This document shows, in pieces, positions 1 to 12,244 of a DNA stretch of 64,000 nucleotides (positions are counted from its first letter, which is position 1; each line of letters starts with the position of its first letter). The notes under the pieces are model-generated. The model did no database searches and was not told where the DNA came from. It saw nothing but the letters and a program-made list of their open reading frames with translations. The DNA is taken from contig JAQGDQ010000447.1 of the NCBI GenBank assembly GCA_030141605.1, forward strand, positions 62,001-126,000, written 5' to 3'. The DNA comes from Tubiluchus corallicola. Its lineage: Eukaryota > Priapulida > Priapulimorpha > Priapulimorphida > Tubiluchidae. The translations under genes and the position numbers were made by a program.

Positions 1-60
1 TCGAAACACTGAAGTTCGGTTCGATTCGAATTCGCTTTCTGGTAAAGAATGCTCACCCCA
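1..60. mobile_element. hAT MITE family B fragment
   Basis: The last ~60 bp of the TTCGAA-rich hAT MITE seen at 17643 and 61625, ending AATGCTCACCCC. It is cut by the window edge. The rest of this intron (61-762) holds nothing I recognise. Confidence 0.75.
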
Positions 61-762
61 AACAGACAGTAGCGATTAAACACTGCATAGTGAAATCCAA
101 GCCCTGGAGTACTAGTCTAGTTGCTATATAGCAACAGGTTGCAGACAAAATTCCTTGGCATAAAGTTTGAACTCAGTGTCTGGAGACATATAAATCACAA
201 ACAGATCTCGCTTGACACAAATGGTTAGCAGTTAGTAGTCAGCCGGGAAGCAAAAACATTTAATAATTGTACTGTTTTACATTAGTACTACGTTTTAGGA
301 CAGAATGATGCAATATGCATCGTTTTAAAGCTTCAAATTATATAAAAAAAGTTGTTGATAAATGGCTTTGAGCGAAGTAAAAAAATCGTTGTTAAAATGA
401 AACTTACGTCATTAAGTTAGAAAAAGGTGTCAAATGTTCAGTGTCGTTAAAACGAAGCATCGCTAAATGGGAGGCGTTAAGTGAGAACTTACTGTACTAA
501 CGTGCCATGAGTTTGTCGTTAGCGTAACTTATCGGGAAAGTCGCATACAAAAGATTCGTTTTTTTTAAAAAACTGGGTGATAAGAAACCGACGGATAACA
601 GCTGTTTATATATTAAAATGCAGTGCAAAAGCGAAACTAATAGGAAGCAATCTAAACCGTGCAAAAAAAATAACAAAATTTAAAACATTTATCCAACTAA
701 ACATTTCTCCATGGCATAATATCGGCATAAAAAACGTGACAACAAAAACATCTGCAACTCAC

Positions 763-831
763 CCCATACAAAACTCCACCAATGGGAGGTCCTACCATTA
801 ATCCCAGACCGGTGAATGTTTCTAAAAGGCC
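763..831 (-). CDS. SLC18B1: SLC18B1-like exon 6
   Basis: The acceptor is TCTTTTAG|GGCCTT and the donor GGG|GTGAGT. It encodes 23 codons, GLLETFTGLGLMVGPPIGG plus VLYG, the MFS motif after helix 4. It has no ATG and is too short for an ORF scan; it was found by extending the gene. Confidence 0.9.
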
Positions 832-3800
832 CTAAAAGACAAAACGTAATTTGTTTTAAATAAGAAGCAGACTGAAAATTCTATTTCAAATATGCAGTTC
901 CCAAAACTAAAAAATACAATTTAGATTCAGGTAGGTTTATTTACCTTTTGTAATACACAAAAAATCAAGTACATAGCAAAATATGTTTAGTAGTTAGAGA
1001 AAGTGTAACCTAGCCACTGGGGGGGGGGGGGGGAGGGTGAGGCAAGCCAGCTCAACTCAGTGACGGTCCCAAGCCCAGATAAATAGGGAGGGTCAGGGTC
1101 AGGAAGGTCATCCGCCTGTAAAAACTGCGCCATAACCTTCTATGAATGAGTCATGAGACTTGAAGGTAAAGTCCGCAAAGAAGTGGTCAGACCCACTCTA
1201 ATCTATGGGCTAGAAACAGCTTCTCTAAAGAGGAATGAAGAGGGGTGTGGTGGAGATGAGGATGTTGAGACGGATGGTGGGAATAACAAGAAGAGATAAA
1301 ATTAGAAATAATAATATCAGAGGAACAGTAAAAGTAGTGGAAGCCTCGCAAGATTGCGATGGCATGGACACCTGAAAAGAAGAGTCGGTGAAGATCACGT
1401 GGGAGGGGAAGACATAAATGAAGAGATGGTCAACAACAGGAATGCGTGGAGAAGACTTATTCACAACGGCTACCCCGCATAGGGTAAAGCTGGGAAGAAG
1501 AAGAAGAAGAAGTTAGAGAAAGTGTGGCGAAAAAACCTTAGAGGTTAGCAAATCAGCCACCTTTTTAGTTAAAATTAGTACAAGAATATCTAGCGACGAT
1601 TTAAGCTGGTATGAAACACGAAAATCATGTCAATCTGAAAAAATATAATAAGGAAATGATTAAGAAAAAAATAAATCAAACTAGTTTTAAGTGGTAAAGT
1701 AACACGCCAAAATAAAAACAAGAACAAAACAAACATAAGCAAAAGAGATTGAGAGACAAAAAACTATCAGAAGTGGATAATTTAGTGTTGATAGGAATTC
1801 TCACTCCTTTAAAGCAAATAACGAAGGTGCGAAAGGCAGTAGAAACCAACGGTTCAGTTCACATTCAGCTTTTTTACTTACGAAAACGGTCGCCACTCTT
1901 CCCGGAAACTCGTTGGCAATGATGGCAAAAGAAGCCGTTACAAATGCCGTAGCTGCAATGGACTCACATATCCGTACCGCAAAACACAGCCCAACAAATA
2001 CACTGCCATCTGGTGCCAAATTTAGGAACCTGTAACAATCATAACGATAGACAACAGACTTTTTACTTTTCAAAAGTATCTACTTAGTAGTTTAATAGTA
2101 CAAAAATACAAATCTACCAACCCGAACAGTATCGTCGTTGATCCGCACACAAATAAACCAGATATGTACAAAAATCTCGAACCTACTTGCGTTATCTGCA
2201 AAACAAATCAAAACACAGTCAAAGAGTTTTGAAAGGCCGATTCTTTCAGGATCCTACTTTACACATTACAGTACAAAATTTGATAAGTTGTACCATTTAC
2301 TGTCACAAGAAAACCCTTAAAGCTTGTTGTGCTATTTTATGATACTTCCACACATACTTATTAAAACATGTAACACATTTTCCAAAAATAAGACACCTTC
2401 AAACTCAGAAAATATAGGCTCGCCATTGCTGCCTTGAAAACTGAAGTTATATAAATGCAAAATAAAATCACCATCATCAAACTACTTACATATCTTCCAT
2501 AAATAGGTGAACAAAGGAACATAACAAGCTCAAAAACGCTGAAAATGAGACCAATTTGGGCCGTGGTTGCCCCTTTCTTTTCGGCCTAAAAAGAAACACA
2601 AACGTAACAGTATTACCATTGATAGAGTTACTTAAATAACAGTAAATATTTTACTGTATCAAATACGAATGTATGAATTATAATGTAGCAAAAACAACTC
2701 TAAAATGGCAAGGTAACTTTGCACCTCAGCAGGAAAGAATGGTGCTATGAGTGAAAAGCAGACGGTGTGACAGAAGTTGGCCAGAGCCATCTGTACGAGA
2801 ACTCGAATCTGGCGTCCAGTGTACTTGTAGCTACCCGTACTTGACACCTCACTAGGGTTATCTGAAAACACGAAAAAAAAATGATTAGTATATGTATAGC
2901 TATGAAACATGACAAGACTTTAGCTCCCGATTTTAATATTTTTGCAAATAATTGCATGACAGAAATCTTGAAAACAATGCAATGTGTAAATCAGGGGTGT
3001 GCAAATTATCTGACTAGCTAGGCCACATTAAACTTTCCTGTGGGCCACAGGCAGTTTGATCAAGGAGCCAAGTACAGAAAGGCCTAATAACGATTTTTTG
3101 CATCCGACCTGCATACATCATTACTACAACACTCAAGAAACTATTTTAGAAGTTATTAAAATTTATATTACAAACCATATATTTCTACTTTCAGGACAAA
3201 TGCTGGTAATTTCATTACAATGCATATTAGTAATGTGTATCACACAGTCTGTGTAGTACAGTGACATTAAGCTACAACTGTGTTGTAAGGGTTAATAGCA
3301 TCCGATCTAGTAGAAAAAACTACCGCACTATCTTTTGGACCGTGGCACGGACTTCAGCTGGATACACTCAATTAATCCCCCGGGCCGCACTTTTATTAGG
3401 TTGACAAATCTCTTCGCGAGCCGCACAAATTCTCTCGGAGGGCCGCAAGTGGCCCGCGGGACGCAATTTGCACACCCCTGGTGTACATTGTGTGCAAATA
3501 TTCTACGAATTTAACATTTTAAAGGTGTACTTATATGATTTTTATAATCGAGGGCCAATGTTATTTACAAAAACATGATATAATTTGCAAAAACTGAATT
3601 ATTCATTTTCTGCCTCAGTTCCTCTGTGCTGATGGAGAATAGTGGGCATATACTTGATACCCTGCAAGGCATAAATGCTTTAATTTAAGATATCAAAGCC
3701 AACTTAAAATGCACGTGGGTGCTGACAGCACCAGTGGAGGAACTATCATGACTGCACACATCTATTTCACTTTCATCTTAAAAATGCTGTCGGTCTTATA

Positions 3801-5736
3801 TTTTAAATTAATGTACATTTAACATAAAATTGGCAGTTTACCATTTGACAGCTTTCATATGCTGTTGCAAATTTCAGGAACACAGAAACTTAAGAAATAC
3901 AATTACCGAAATTCAAAAACGTTCAAACTTCCTGAAATTAGTGGTGCAAGAGCGGAAGACCTTCTATCGATTTTGTAAAGTGCGCGAATCACATTAAAAA
4001 TGATTACATTCGTTTTTGACAGTCATAAGTCATTTATTTCACCTTACACATTTACAATAGTTTCATGTACAATATCTAGTGAAAGGGCCTACAATGAACG
4101 TAATACAAATAAGAAATACTGCACAGGAAAAGCCTCAAACACTGTTCACTTATACACGAAGGTAAATGTGTTGCGGGCAATCAAAAAGCAGGGCTTGTTA
4201 GATTGTCACACACAGTGGTAGAAAAAAAAGTAATGGAGATAATCTGAAAATTTAAAGTGAATCGTGATAAAAGAAACATTAGTGCTTAAAATGGAATGAT
4301 GTAATGAACGAAGCTCATATATGGGATATATGGGAAGTACTCACCCACCTATGTGTTGAGTGACTCACTTTAGTTTAGTTTATTAATTTATAAGTGCCGC
4401 TTCATTCGGAGGTATCACTTTTGCATCCTAGCAGATCAGTGCATGCTCAAGTACTTAGTAATTATCACGGAATTGAAACCTACTAAGTAAATTTTTTACA
4501 GCTTACAACTCTCTACTTTACATTTTGTACTAATGAGATCAGTGCATGCTCAAGTATTTAGTAATTATCACGGAATTGAAACCTACTAAGTAAATTTTTT
4601 ACAGCTTACAACTCTCTACTTTACATTTTGTACTAATGAGATCAGTGCATGCAGAAGGACTTAGTAATTACCATGGAATTCAACCTACTAAGTGAATGTT
4701 TTTACAGCTTACAACTCTGTACTTTACATTTTGTACTAATGAGATCAGTGCATACTGAAGTACTTAGTAATTACCACGGAATTGAAACCTAGTAAGTGAA
4801 TGTTTTTACAGCTTACAACTCTGTACTTTACATTTTGTACTAATGAGATCAGTGCATACTGAAGTACTTAGTAATTAGCCACTGAATTGAAACCTAGTAA
4901 GTGAATGTTTTTACAGCTTACAACTCTGTACTTTACATTTTGTACTAATGAGATCAGTGCACGCAGAAGGACTTAGTAATTACCATGGAATTCAACCTAC
5001 TAAGTAAATGTTTTTACAGCTTACAACTCTGTAATTTACATTTTGTACTAATGAGAGACACTTCTGCATAGGATTGTCCACTTTTGTCCAGGGGTGCCTT
5101 TTCATAGTTTCTGTTGTTATGTACGCCTAGGCAGCCGGCACGTTCTAGCAACTAATCATTTCCAAGAAAGACTGTTTTGAAGTAATCACAAAAGTTTTAT
5201 TTTAAATTCAATATTACAGAAAGAGTAAAAGACGTGGCGATTTCCTCGCTTCCAATGAGTAGACTAAAAAGACGTGCTCAATTCTGATTGGCTGACGTAC
5301 TAAAATGCATATAACGAAGCCAAGTTTTACAGGCAATTCTAAATAAGCACAACCTTATATTAAAGGGCAAGCAGAGTGAAATCTTCCAAACAAAGACTTA
5401 ATTTCTAATTAAAAATGAACACGAACGTAATAATTACAAGACAGATACCGGTAAATGTAATTATATTATAAACTTTTGCAAATGCAAGTGCACAAAGTAT
5501 TATAGTACAATCGCCTGTTCACGCGTCGCCTGATCACGCGATAAGTTTTCATTCTGCACAGTTATAACAGGCACACAAGTCAGACGACTCAGCCTGCACT
5601 AAATAGTAGTAATTACGTTACCTGATGATTCTTTGGGTCCATTCTGTGACGAATATCTCTTGATTTTCTCACCACTGTGAGTGATGAGTGGAGTATGTTC
5701 TGTAGATTTGCTTAAACTGAGCTCGCTTTCCATCAT
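763..5736 (-). CDS. SLC18B1: SLC18B1-like vesicular polyamine/amine transporter (MFS), 5' part, six exons
   Basis: Six minus-strand exons join in frame (5622-5736, 2725-2861, 2490-2585, 2122-2195, 1882-2029, 763-831) to give 213 codons. The N-terminus is a polar cytosolic tail (MMESELSLSK...). It is followed by a first membrane segment ending LIAPFFPAE, then EKKGATTAQIGLIFSVFEL, a helix ending TILFGF, the APDG loop, and a helix pair with TASFAIIANEFPGRVATVF and ETFTGLGLMVGPPIGG. This order and spacing match vertebrate SLC18B1 (C6orf192), a major-facilitator vesicular polyamine transporter exchanging substrate for protons. About the first half of a 12-helix protein is present; the next exon was not found in 1-762 and should lie left of the window. 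The family assignment is from remembered motifs; substrate is inferred from the family. Confidence 0.88.
1067..1513 (+). mobile_element. RTE-clade LINE 3' remnant in SLC18B1 intron
   Basis: Translation gives RPTLIYGLET, then MRMLRRMVGITRRDKIRN and IRGTVKV, the conserved C-terminal end of RTE reverse transcriptase. A stop and a frame break occur after about 1370, so it is dead. It ends in an (AAG)n tail at 1497-1513, typical of RTE simple-repeat tails. Orientation is opposite to the host gene. A poly-G run (1020-1034) lies just before it. Confidence 0.8.
1882..2029 (-). CDS. SLC18B1: SLC18B1-like exon 5
   Basis: The acceptor is TTACAG|GTTCCT and the donor TTC|GTAAGT. It encodes 49 codons, FLNLAPDGSVFVGLCFAVR through TASFAIIANEFPGRVATVF. 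This is the best-conserved block in the partial gene. Confidence 0.92.
2122..2195 (-). CDS. SLC18B1: SLC18B1-like exon 4, weak donor
   Basis: The acceptor is TTGCAG|ATAACG. It encodes ITQVGSRFLYISGLFVCGS and ends TILF plus GG. The donor must be GG|GTTGGT, because only that cut restores phase and the exact FG-x-L-x-x-x-PDG spacing of the family. A GTAGAT four bases downstream is the alternative but would break the frame. Confidence 0.8.
2490..2585 (-). CDS. SLC18B1: SLC18B1-like exon 3
   Basis: The acceptor is TTTAG|GCCGAA and the donor TAT|GTAAGT. It encodes 32 codons, AEKKGATTAQIGLIFSVFE to CSPIYGRY. The EKKGA...IG.IF motif is characteristic of SLC18B1 and related MFS vesicular transporters. 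Confidence 0.9.
2725..2861 (-). CDS. SLC18B1: SLC18B1-like exon 2
   Basis: The acceptor is TTTTCAG|ATAACC and the donor GAG|GTGCAA. It encodes DNPSEVSS, then a first helix with MALANFCHTVCFSLIAPFF and ends PAE. Phase 1 in and phase 0 out agree with the neighbouring exons. Confidence 0.88.
2992..3480. mobile_element. hAT non-autonomous element, family A copy 1
   Basis: Termini CAGGGGTGTGCAAA and TTTGCACACCCCTG are inverted. The flanks are GTGTAAAT (2984-2991) and GTGTACAT (3481-3488), an 8-bp target-site duplication with one mismatch. No transposase remains. It lies in SLC18B1 intron 1. Confidence 0.9.
3490..4432. other. Intronic DNA with no recognised feature
   Basis: AT-rich intron 1 sequence. 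A short open frame at 4000-4221 shows no family motif and I do not call it a gene. Confidence 0.5.
4433..5058. repeat. Minisatellite, 103-105 bp unit, six copies
   Basis: The block from GATCAGTGCATGC to TTTTGTACTAATGA repeats at 4434, 4537, 4640, 4743, 4847 and 4952. Unit 1-3 and unit 4-6 subtypes differ (CTCTCTACTT versus CTCTGTACTT), indicating local duplication history. The array is intronic. Confidence 0.93.
5622..5736 (-). CDS. SLC18B1: SLC18B1-like exon 1 (start codon)
   Basis: Tandem ATGATG at 5736-5731 opens a 38-codon polar leader ending KESS plus one base. The donor is CAG|GTAACG. No membrane segment lies in this exon, as expected for the cytosolic N-tail. The start is the first in-frame ATG; no upstream splice acceptor was needed. 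Confidence 0.82.
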
Positions 5737-6620
5737 CGTCACTGCCTTGATTTGTTATTAATTCAGCTCTGTTCTTTAATCACACACAGTCCAGGATAGG
5801 ACTGGGCTTACCTGTAAATAATAACATACACTTTTAAAAAGTTATCATTACTTTAAAGACAGCGTAGCAAACACAAATCAATCTTGAAGAGACACATTTT
5901 AAGCATGTTACATAAATTGTAATCAGACATTTCCTATCAATACAAATGCAGTTGTACTGATTACATTTGCTCCTATAGCACTATGCATTCATGATGTTGG
6001 AGCTATACACCGAAATAATGTTGTTACAGCCAAGGCCTACTTTCTTATCTAACCATATACAACCTGACAACATTTGCTGCCATAAAGGTTAGATGAACGT
6101 GACAAAATCTGCTTCAAATAATTCATTACTTACCCAAGTTCAGTATGCAGTAGTTGGAAACTCCAGGAATCTGCATAGAGTTACAAACACAAAAAATTCT
6201 CACAACACGGTTTTCATCTTTAGACGGTGTTTCTCTATACCTATCCAAATTGCTAGGTAAAGTGTAATCATAAAGGCTACTTAAACCTGCCTGCAAGCTT
6301 GTGAGAGTATGAGAACAAGGGTCTATCACAAGCAAATAGAACATGTATAAACTAAAGCAGTGATAAGCTAGTTGGCAGTAGGACTTTAAGCTGTTATTAT
6401 ACTTGCACCAGTGAAGGTATTTCACACATGTCATGCAACTGTACAAGTGGTAGACTATATATATACATATGTTAATTCAATAATTAAAATATGTACTAAT
6501 AATTTACTTCAATGTGAATCTACTGGTCATTTTATAGGAATAACACATTTCAGTTAGCTCTAGCTGACCCGCAATCCCTTACATTTTAGGTGTCACTAGC
6601 TGACAAATGAATTTACATTA
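5737..6620. other. 5' flank of SLC18B1-like gene, no clear promoter motif
   Basis: This region probably contains the promoter and 5' UTR of the minus-strand transporter, but no TATA, initiator or CpG cluster stands out. The open frame at 6126-6446 (minus) lacks recognisable content. Confidence 0.4.
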
Positions 6621-7195
6621 CAGTCGTGGCCAAAGGTTTAATTAAGCCCACTTCGTACACACGACGGCTCATTAGGAAGGTAATTGAAAGTTGCAAATAA
6701 ATGTTTGTGCTGCGCATGCGCAGGACTTACAAGATGATGACGTCGTCAGTACGGTTGCGGGAATTGTCTTAGATGCGCTCTCGGCAGTAGCTTCCTCCCC
6801 AGTCGTCTGATTATGTTGGATGGTAATTCTAATGAAAGGTAAAAGGATGAGTGATCAAATGTGCATGCGCATATGTCTCTGACTTGATGATGTCATCCTC
6901 GCTGTGACGTCATCAGTGCTTGTTACCATCCAACATAATCAGACGACTGGGGAGGAAGCTACTGCCGAGATCGCGTCTAAGACAATTCCCGCAACCGTAC
7001 TGATGACGTCATCATCTCGTAAGTCCTGCGCATGCGCAACCCAAACATTTATTTGCAATTTTCAATTACCTTCCTAATGAGCCATCGTGTGTACGAATCG
7101 GTCCACCATGAGGGAAAATATATGGTATTGAATACCAAAAAAGCTCAAAATTCACGTCGTAATCACAGGTGGGCTTAAACTTTTGGCTACGACTG
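6621..7195. mobile_element. Tc1/mariner-type foldback MITE
   Basis: Ends CAGTCGTGGCCAAAGGTTT and (inverted) CAGTCGTAGCCAAAAGTTT are flanked by TA on both sides (6619-6620 and 7196-7197). Beyond the termini, long arms (about 6658-6826 and 6924-7105) are inverted copies of each other, so the 575-bp element can form a very long hairpin. No coding capacity. The TIR style fits Tc1/mariner. Confidence 0.9.
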
Positions 7196-7217
7196 TAAAA
7201 GCAGTTCATGAGTGAAG

Positions 7218-7306
7218 ACAGGTGATCATCATCAACATCATCATTATCATCATCATCACACTGTCATTGTCAATGTCTTCATCATTATCACCATCATCAT
7301 CATCAA
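7218..7306. repeat. (ATC)n simple repeat
   Basis: Imperfect ATC/ATT trinucleotide run, directly downstream of the foldback element. Confidence 0.85.
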
Positions 7307-7309
7307 AGC

Positions 7310-8165
7310 CCATTATATCTATTGAGAACATACATTGTGCACACAGGATTCTAATAAGAAGAATTCTGCACTTAAGACAGCTGAAACATGTTTAATCCAG
7401 CAAATACTAGCTTTACTTACTACTGCTATGCCAGTGGCTTGTCAGCATCACTTTAATAAGAGGAGAAAATACATGTTTCATGCCGTTTGCTTAAAAATAT
7501 TATGCTAAATCAAACTTCTGTACAAGTCAATGTAAACATATAAACTATTTGCAAAACCTAGTTTGTATATCTATATGTTTGATAAGTATATATCGTTCGC
7601 TCACTGGACAACAAAAAATTAGGTTCAACGTAGCATTTCATTTGTCACACCCATTTAGAGACCAGGTTGAGATGAAAATCCCCCTGGCAGCCTCTGCATC
7701 ACTGAACCATCATCTGACATTGAATTACAGGAACTTTGTAAAGTATTAGGTCAAAGGAATGTCACACATTTTGGTAAAACAAAGAAACTTACAACTCAAA
7801 CAGTCAAACTACCATAAATTTAGAAAGAAAGTCATTGGAGTGTCAAATTGTATTCCAGCTGATGCTGATGATTTACCCTGGCCAAAAATTGACTAGAAGC
7901 CAGGAATTAAAATTTTAGAAAAAAATAGCAAATCTTTGCAAGGTTATTCTAACGATATTTTGAAATGAAACGAATTTCAATAATTAGTATCTTACAAGGA
8001 TAATCTTGTTTTTATAACATGACAACTTCATTTGACGGTGCAAAATCACATTCCTTTCATCAACAAGTCCGAAATGAAAAACCATCACCTACGTAATCAT
8101 CAGCTTAGAATGCATCGTCATACTCTTTTATTTTATTTTTCATTCAGTTTGGGATGATGTCGGGA
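7310..8165. other. Intergenic, no recognised feature
   Basis: I see nothing supportable. The small open frame at 7549-7749 has no motif. Confidence 0.4.
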
Positions 8166-8167
8166 CT

Positions 8168-8515
8168 TCTAGTAAAAAAGTCACAGAAAAAAAACACAGG
8201 TAAAAAAGTCACGCAGAACAGGAAATAACTCTAGCCGTACCTCTAACCCTAAGATATTGAACAAAACGTGATTTTTTTCATGTACCTAATAATAATGCCA
8301 TCATACATAAAAAGTATTGTCAATATGTACAACTCATGTATTGCCAGTTAATAACTGATGTAAAATATTTTCTGTTTTATTACTTTAATTGTTTATGGTG
8401 CTTAAATAAACTGCAACTGACTCGAACAGTTTCGTACAATTACTTGACTTACTTTTCTAGCCAAAATTGTGAGCTTTTTTCTCTGACTTTTTACCTATGA
8501 CTTTATTAGCGGTTA
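8168..8515. mobile_element. MITE with GTAAAAAAGTCAC ends, copy 1
   Basis: The interior from TAAGATATTGAAC to CAAAATTGTGA aligns by eye with 39570-39800. Both copies end in GTAAAAAAGTCACAGG-like sequence facing its inverse (TGACTTTATTA). This copy has only about two of the short terminal repeats, whereas the 39-kb copy has an expanded array. Confidence 0.7.
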
Positions 8516-8519
8516 TCAG

Positions 8520-11020
8520 TGTCCGATAACAGAAAAGTAATTAGTATTTCACAAAACACAATTTGATGGGAAAGTTCCTAGGGAACCAATGATGGTTGTC
8601 GATTAATCTTGAAGGCACAGAAAATTGTTTACAGCTTAACTAGTTTGAATACTTAGATCTATACAACCAGATTTGCAAAAGTCATCAAAGACTGTAGATT
8701 TGGCAAGCTTGTTAAATCCCACTTGCTGAACCACGAAGTTGATACAAATTTCCTTCTGAATATTATTACCTTACTACTTTCCCATCCATTTTCCTAGTCC
8801 CAAAACAAGTTTAACGTAACAACTGAATTTTAACCTAACCAGGTAAACATTAACATTTATTTCAATCACAATGGGCCTAAATACGCTCAATGTCTTTTCA
8901 TGATAAAAGTGCTGCATTGGCCGAGAACTATTCCCTAACCACCAGGCCGTTTTTATGTACAAACGGTTTCATAATTTCGAATGCACCCTGACAGCTTAAT
9001 ACTTAGTCACCTAGCGACAAGAAATCGGATAATCAGTATATATATATATATATATCTTTTGCTGAAGTGGCATGTTCCTCACCACCATCCATTTGCGTGG
9101 AAATCACATTTCATCACAAGTATGATTTGACACTTCGGGACTTCTATACAAATTGCAATATGCAAAAACTATTCACACTCACAGTGTTACTTCACTTGTC
9201 TTTACAGATTTTTGCATACCAATAAAATAATAATGTTCAAGGCTCAGAGGTCAGGCTAGTACAATTCCAACTTTTCAGAACTTATTTACAACAGCTATTA
9301 ATTAACAGGCAATTTCAAGAGCAGCATGAAATTACCAGGTTGCTAATTGTAATAAATTGTAGTCCAGACTCATACGTGTACATCTGGCACGAAAATCAAG
9401 CCTGGAGTACCTGCCACTGTATTATTTGTCTACGAATATCAAAGCTGCTTACCTGCATAAACGAAGTCTGCTTGATGGTAGCATAACTATTGTGTAAGCA
9501 TTTGCAGCATGCATTTTAAACAAAATTTCTTCGGTTTCACAAAGTTGTGCAACACGTTGCGAACCTGACTGTGGCTGTCAGCTGCTACCAGGAATAACCA
9601 AAAGATAACATTCCGCGGCAAAATTTCTCTGCTACGACGTGTCTTAACAATTTCCCAGAATCAAGGGGAAAGCAAAAAAATAATTATTGCTCTTTAGCTT
9701 GCCCTTCAAGATTAATTAGGTACACAAAAATTGCCTTTGCATTTTAAAAGCAACTTTTGTCTACCTAATCAAGCTTGAAGGGCCTAGAAATCGGTGCGCT
9801 GCTAAAATGAACTTTCAAAAATAATGAATAGTGTGTACAGTGTGGTGGCTGAGTAGCAATTTGAGTTTGATTAGCAGACGATAAACGGTTATTTACATTT
9901 AATGACACTTACCTTTAATAATCAATCATGCTGTTTGTTTAAATGTTTAATGCCAATGCTGAAGTTAGTGTGAAATTCGTGACGGCGATTTTTTAGATGA
10001 AAACTGAGTTGGTTTTCACTTTTTACTCTTACTTTTTGGCACTACATTATTCAGGCTGATACTATATTTAACATGCAATTTCATTATGACTAGGCGTTAT
10101 AAAAGTCTAAAACGTAAAAGACTTTCTCATGTTGTTGCTTTTCTTATTTCTACCCTCGGTGCAGAGCAGTAGTTTATAATTATTATAAAACCAGTTTCTT
10201 CCTCTGGCCCATTATAAAATTGCTCGTCTGTGTAGTTATTTACCAGAAAATTCTTTCCTTGTCCATAGCAACTTCTGCTCCAATGACACATTGTTTCTGT
10301 CATAAACTAATTAATTAGATAGTATAGGCACAAAAATTCTATTTTTGGGAACTGTATTCATATTTCTACCTTTATATTGCAGTCCTTTAAATTACTCCAA
10401 AAACTGGCCTTGTCTGAGATGATGTGTGCAAAAATTTGTTGCTAGCGGTGTTGTGTAATTTCTCTGCAATTGACCATTGATTATAATTTTTAATGTAGTA
10501 CTTATAACTGAAATGCTACTAATTTCCAGGCAACTTAAAAAGTTTTTACGCAAGAGGTAATTTAACTTTGCTTGGAATTTGTAAAATTGTCTAAGACACT
10601 GATATATATATCATTTTTTTATGTTTTTTCTAAAAAATAAGCTAAACTTAAGTTGGCAGTTTTCTAATTATTAGTAATTTGAAATGTTTTGTTTGGCAGG
10701 TAGTTGAGCCTAATCAATTTCTTTGTAGGGATTATCTTACATTTAGGCACAATAGGCAGATAAATAAAAAAACATGGAGAAGTTGCATTTTCTGCTCAGA
10801 TTAAGCTTTTTGCTATAAATATGAGTATTGTGCAGTTTGCAGCAGTTAATTATTTTGTTTGTTGGTTAATATTAATAAGGAAGTGAAAATTCACGAGGGA
10901 ATCGACGTTTTTTCCTTCAAAAACAACATTTGTTTCTTAAATTCCAGAAGTATTTCCCTTTGAAATTATGACTTATGTTAGCTACCGTTAGAGCCACTAC
11001 TTAAAATCACTATACCTGTA
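8520..11020. other. Intergenic, no gene recognised
   Basis: AT-rich DNA with a (TA)n run at 9038-9055. No coding motif, TIR or tandem array was seen. Confidence 0.45.
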
Positions 11021-11029
11021 GTAGAACAC

Positions 11030-12240
11030 TGTAATCCATTAGGCTGTATCAGTCCTCTAACTGATTGTAAATAACTGAAAAACTCATACATGCTTTCGCT
11101 ACATCCAAACTTGATTATTTCAACAGTTTGTTTTTTGTACTTCCTGAATATGAAAATCGTAAACTCCAGCTAATTCAGAACTCTGCTACTCGTCTCGTTA
11201 CAAAAACAAAAAAATATGATGATATTGCACTTACAAAATACTATATGCTTTGGCACCTGCAATAGTATTGCGTATGTCACAGATCTTTTGATACGTCGTA
11301 ATATAGACCAAACACTTTTTGCTCTGACACTAATGAACAAATTCATTTACCTCAGCCAAATATAGTATTCTGTGATGAGAAAGCTTTTTCTGTCTGCTGT
11401 TCTCTACGTTTCTGGAACAGACATAGACACAAACATAGACATTTTTTATTTATCTCCTTATTTACAGCAAAATACAAATAGACTATAATTGTCATAATTA
11501 ATGAGGATAAATTATGCATAAAGAAAAGAGTTAGGGGGGTGCAGGAGAAAGGGTAGCCAAAGACCGATTGGTCATCAAGTCAGCTGCCCTTCTCAGGTTA
11601 GTATAAATTGTAAAAAAAAATTGTAGCACTGCCAATTATACCTTGGGATAAGAAAATCGACTGCTAATGTAAATCTATAAGGGAAGAAATTAAACTTGAA
11701 AGCGAAGTAACTAAACAAGCTGTGAGACAAGGAAACATGATAAAATGAAAAATATGCATTGATGATCAACCAAACATGTAAATCGTATAACTAGCCGATT
11801 ACAGCATAAACAAACCATAAAATTAAGTCCAACTAAAAGACGTTTATAAAGCGTACATAAGAAATCAGCAAAGGAAACAAAATATGCGTGATAAAATGAA
11901 ACTAAATGTAATGAAACAAAAATATGCAATAGTATTCTGTCAAATTATGTCTGTTAAGCATAATGCCATTAGGACTATGGAACAAAAGAACTAATATAGA
12001 GAAGCAGAAGTGGAGTAAATAAAATAGGCAATGAAATACGAGTATGTAAGTAAATAGACAATATGACTCAATGAAAAATATGAAACTTATGATTACTGTG
12101 AAACAATGAGCAAAATAATATATGTAGTGAGAAAAACATAATATAAGGAACTGCTTACTTGTTGCTGTATGCTCTGCAAACTCTTTGATTCTTTTAAACG
12201 ACATCTTAAATCATATTTGTTTAGATGCACTAAATAGAGT
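11030..12240 (+). mobile_element. CR1/L2/Jockey-like LINE ORF2 remnant, interrupted
   Basis: At 11160-11220 the translation gives RKLQLIQNSATRLVTKTKK and near 11400 SLRFWN, both typical of the post-RT region of these LINEs. At 12165-12229 it resumes as FDSFKRHLKSYLFRCTK and a stop, the usual C-terminus. Between them (about 11435-12140) lies foreign DNA that, read on the minus strand, ends in an AATAAAAAATG-like tail, consistent with a second LINE 3' end inserted antisense. Confidence 0.7.
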
Positions 12241-12244
12241 GAAT

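Noticed and set aside
4433-5058. CRISPR array
   Set aside because: Units are contiguous 103-105 bp repeats without unique spacers, in an animal intron.
11711-12204. Hydrophobic minus-strand frames resembling membrane proteins
   Set aside because: Low-complexity AT-rich sequence inserted in a LINE; no MFS, GPCR or other family motif.
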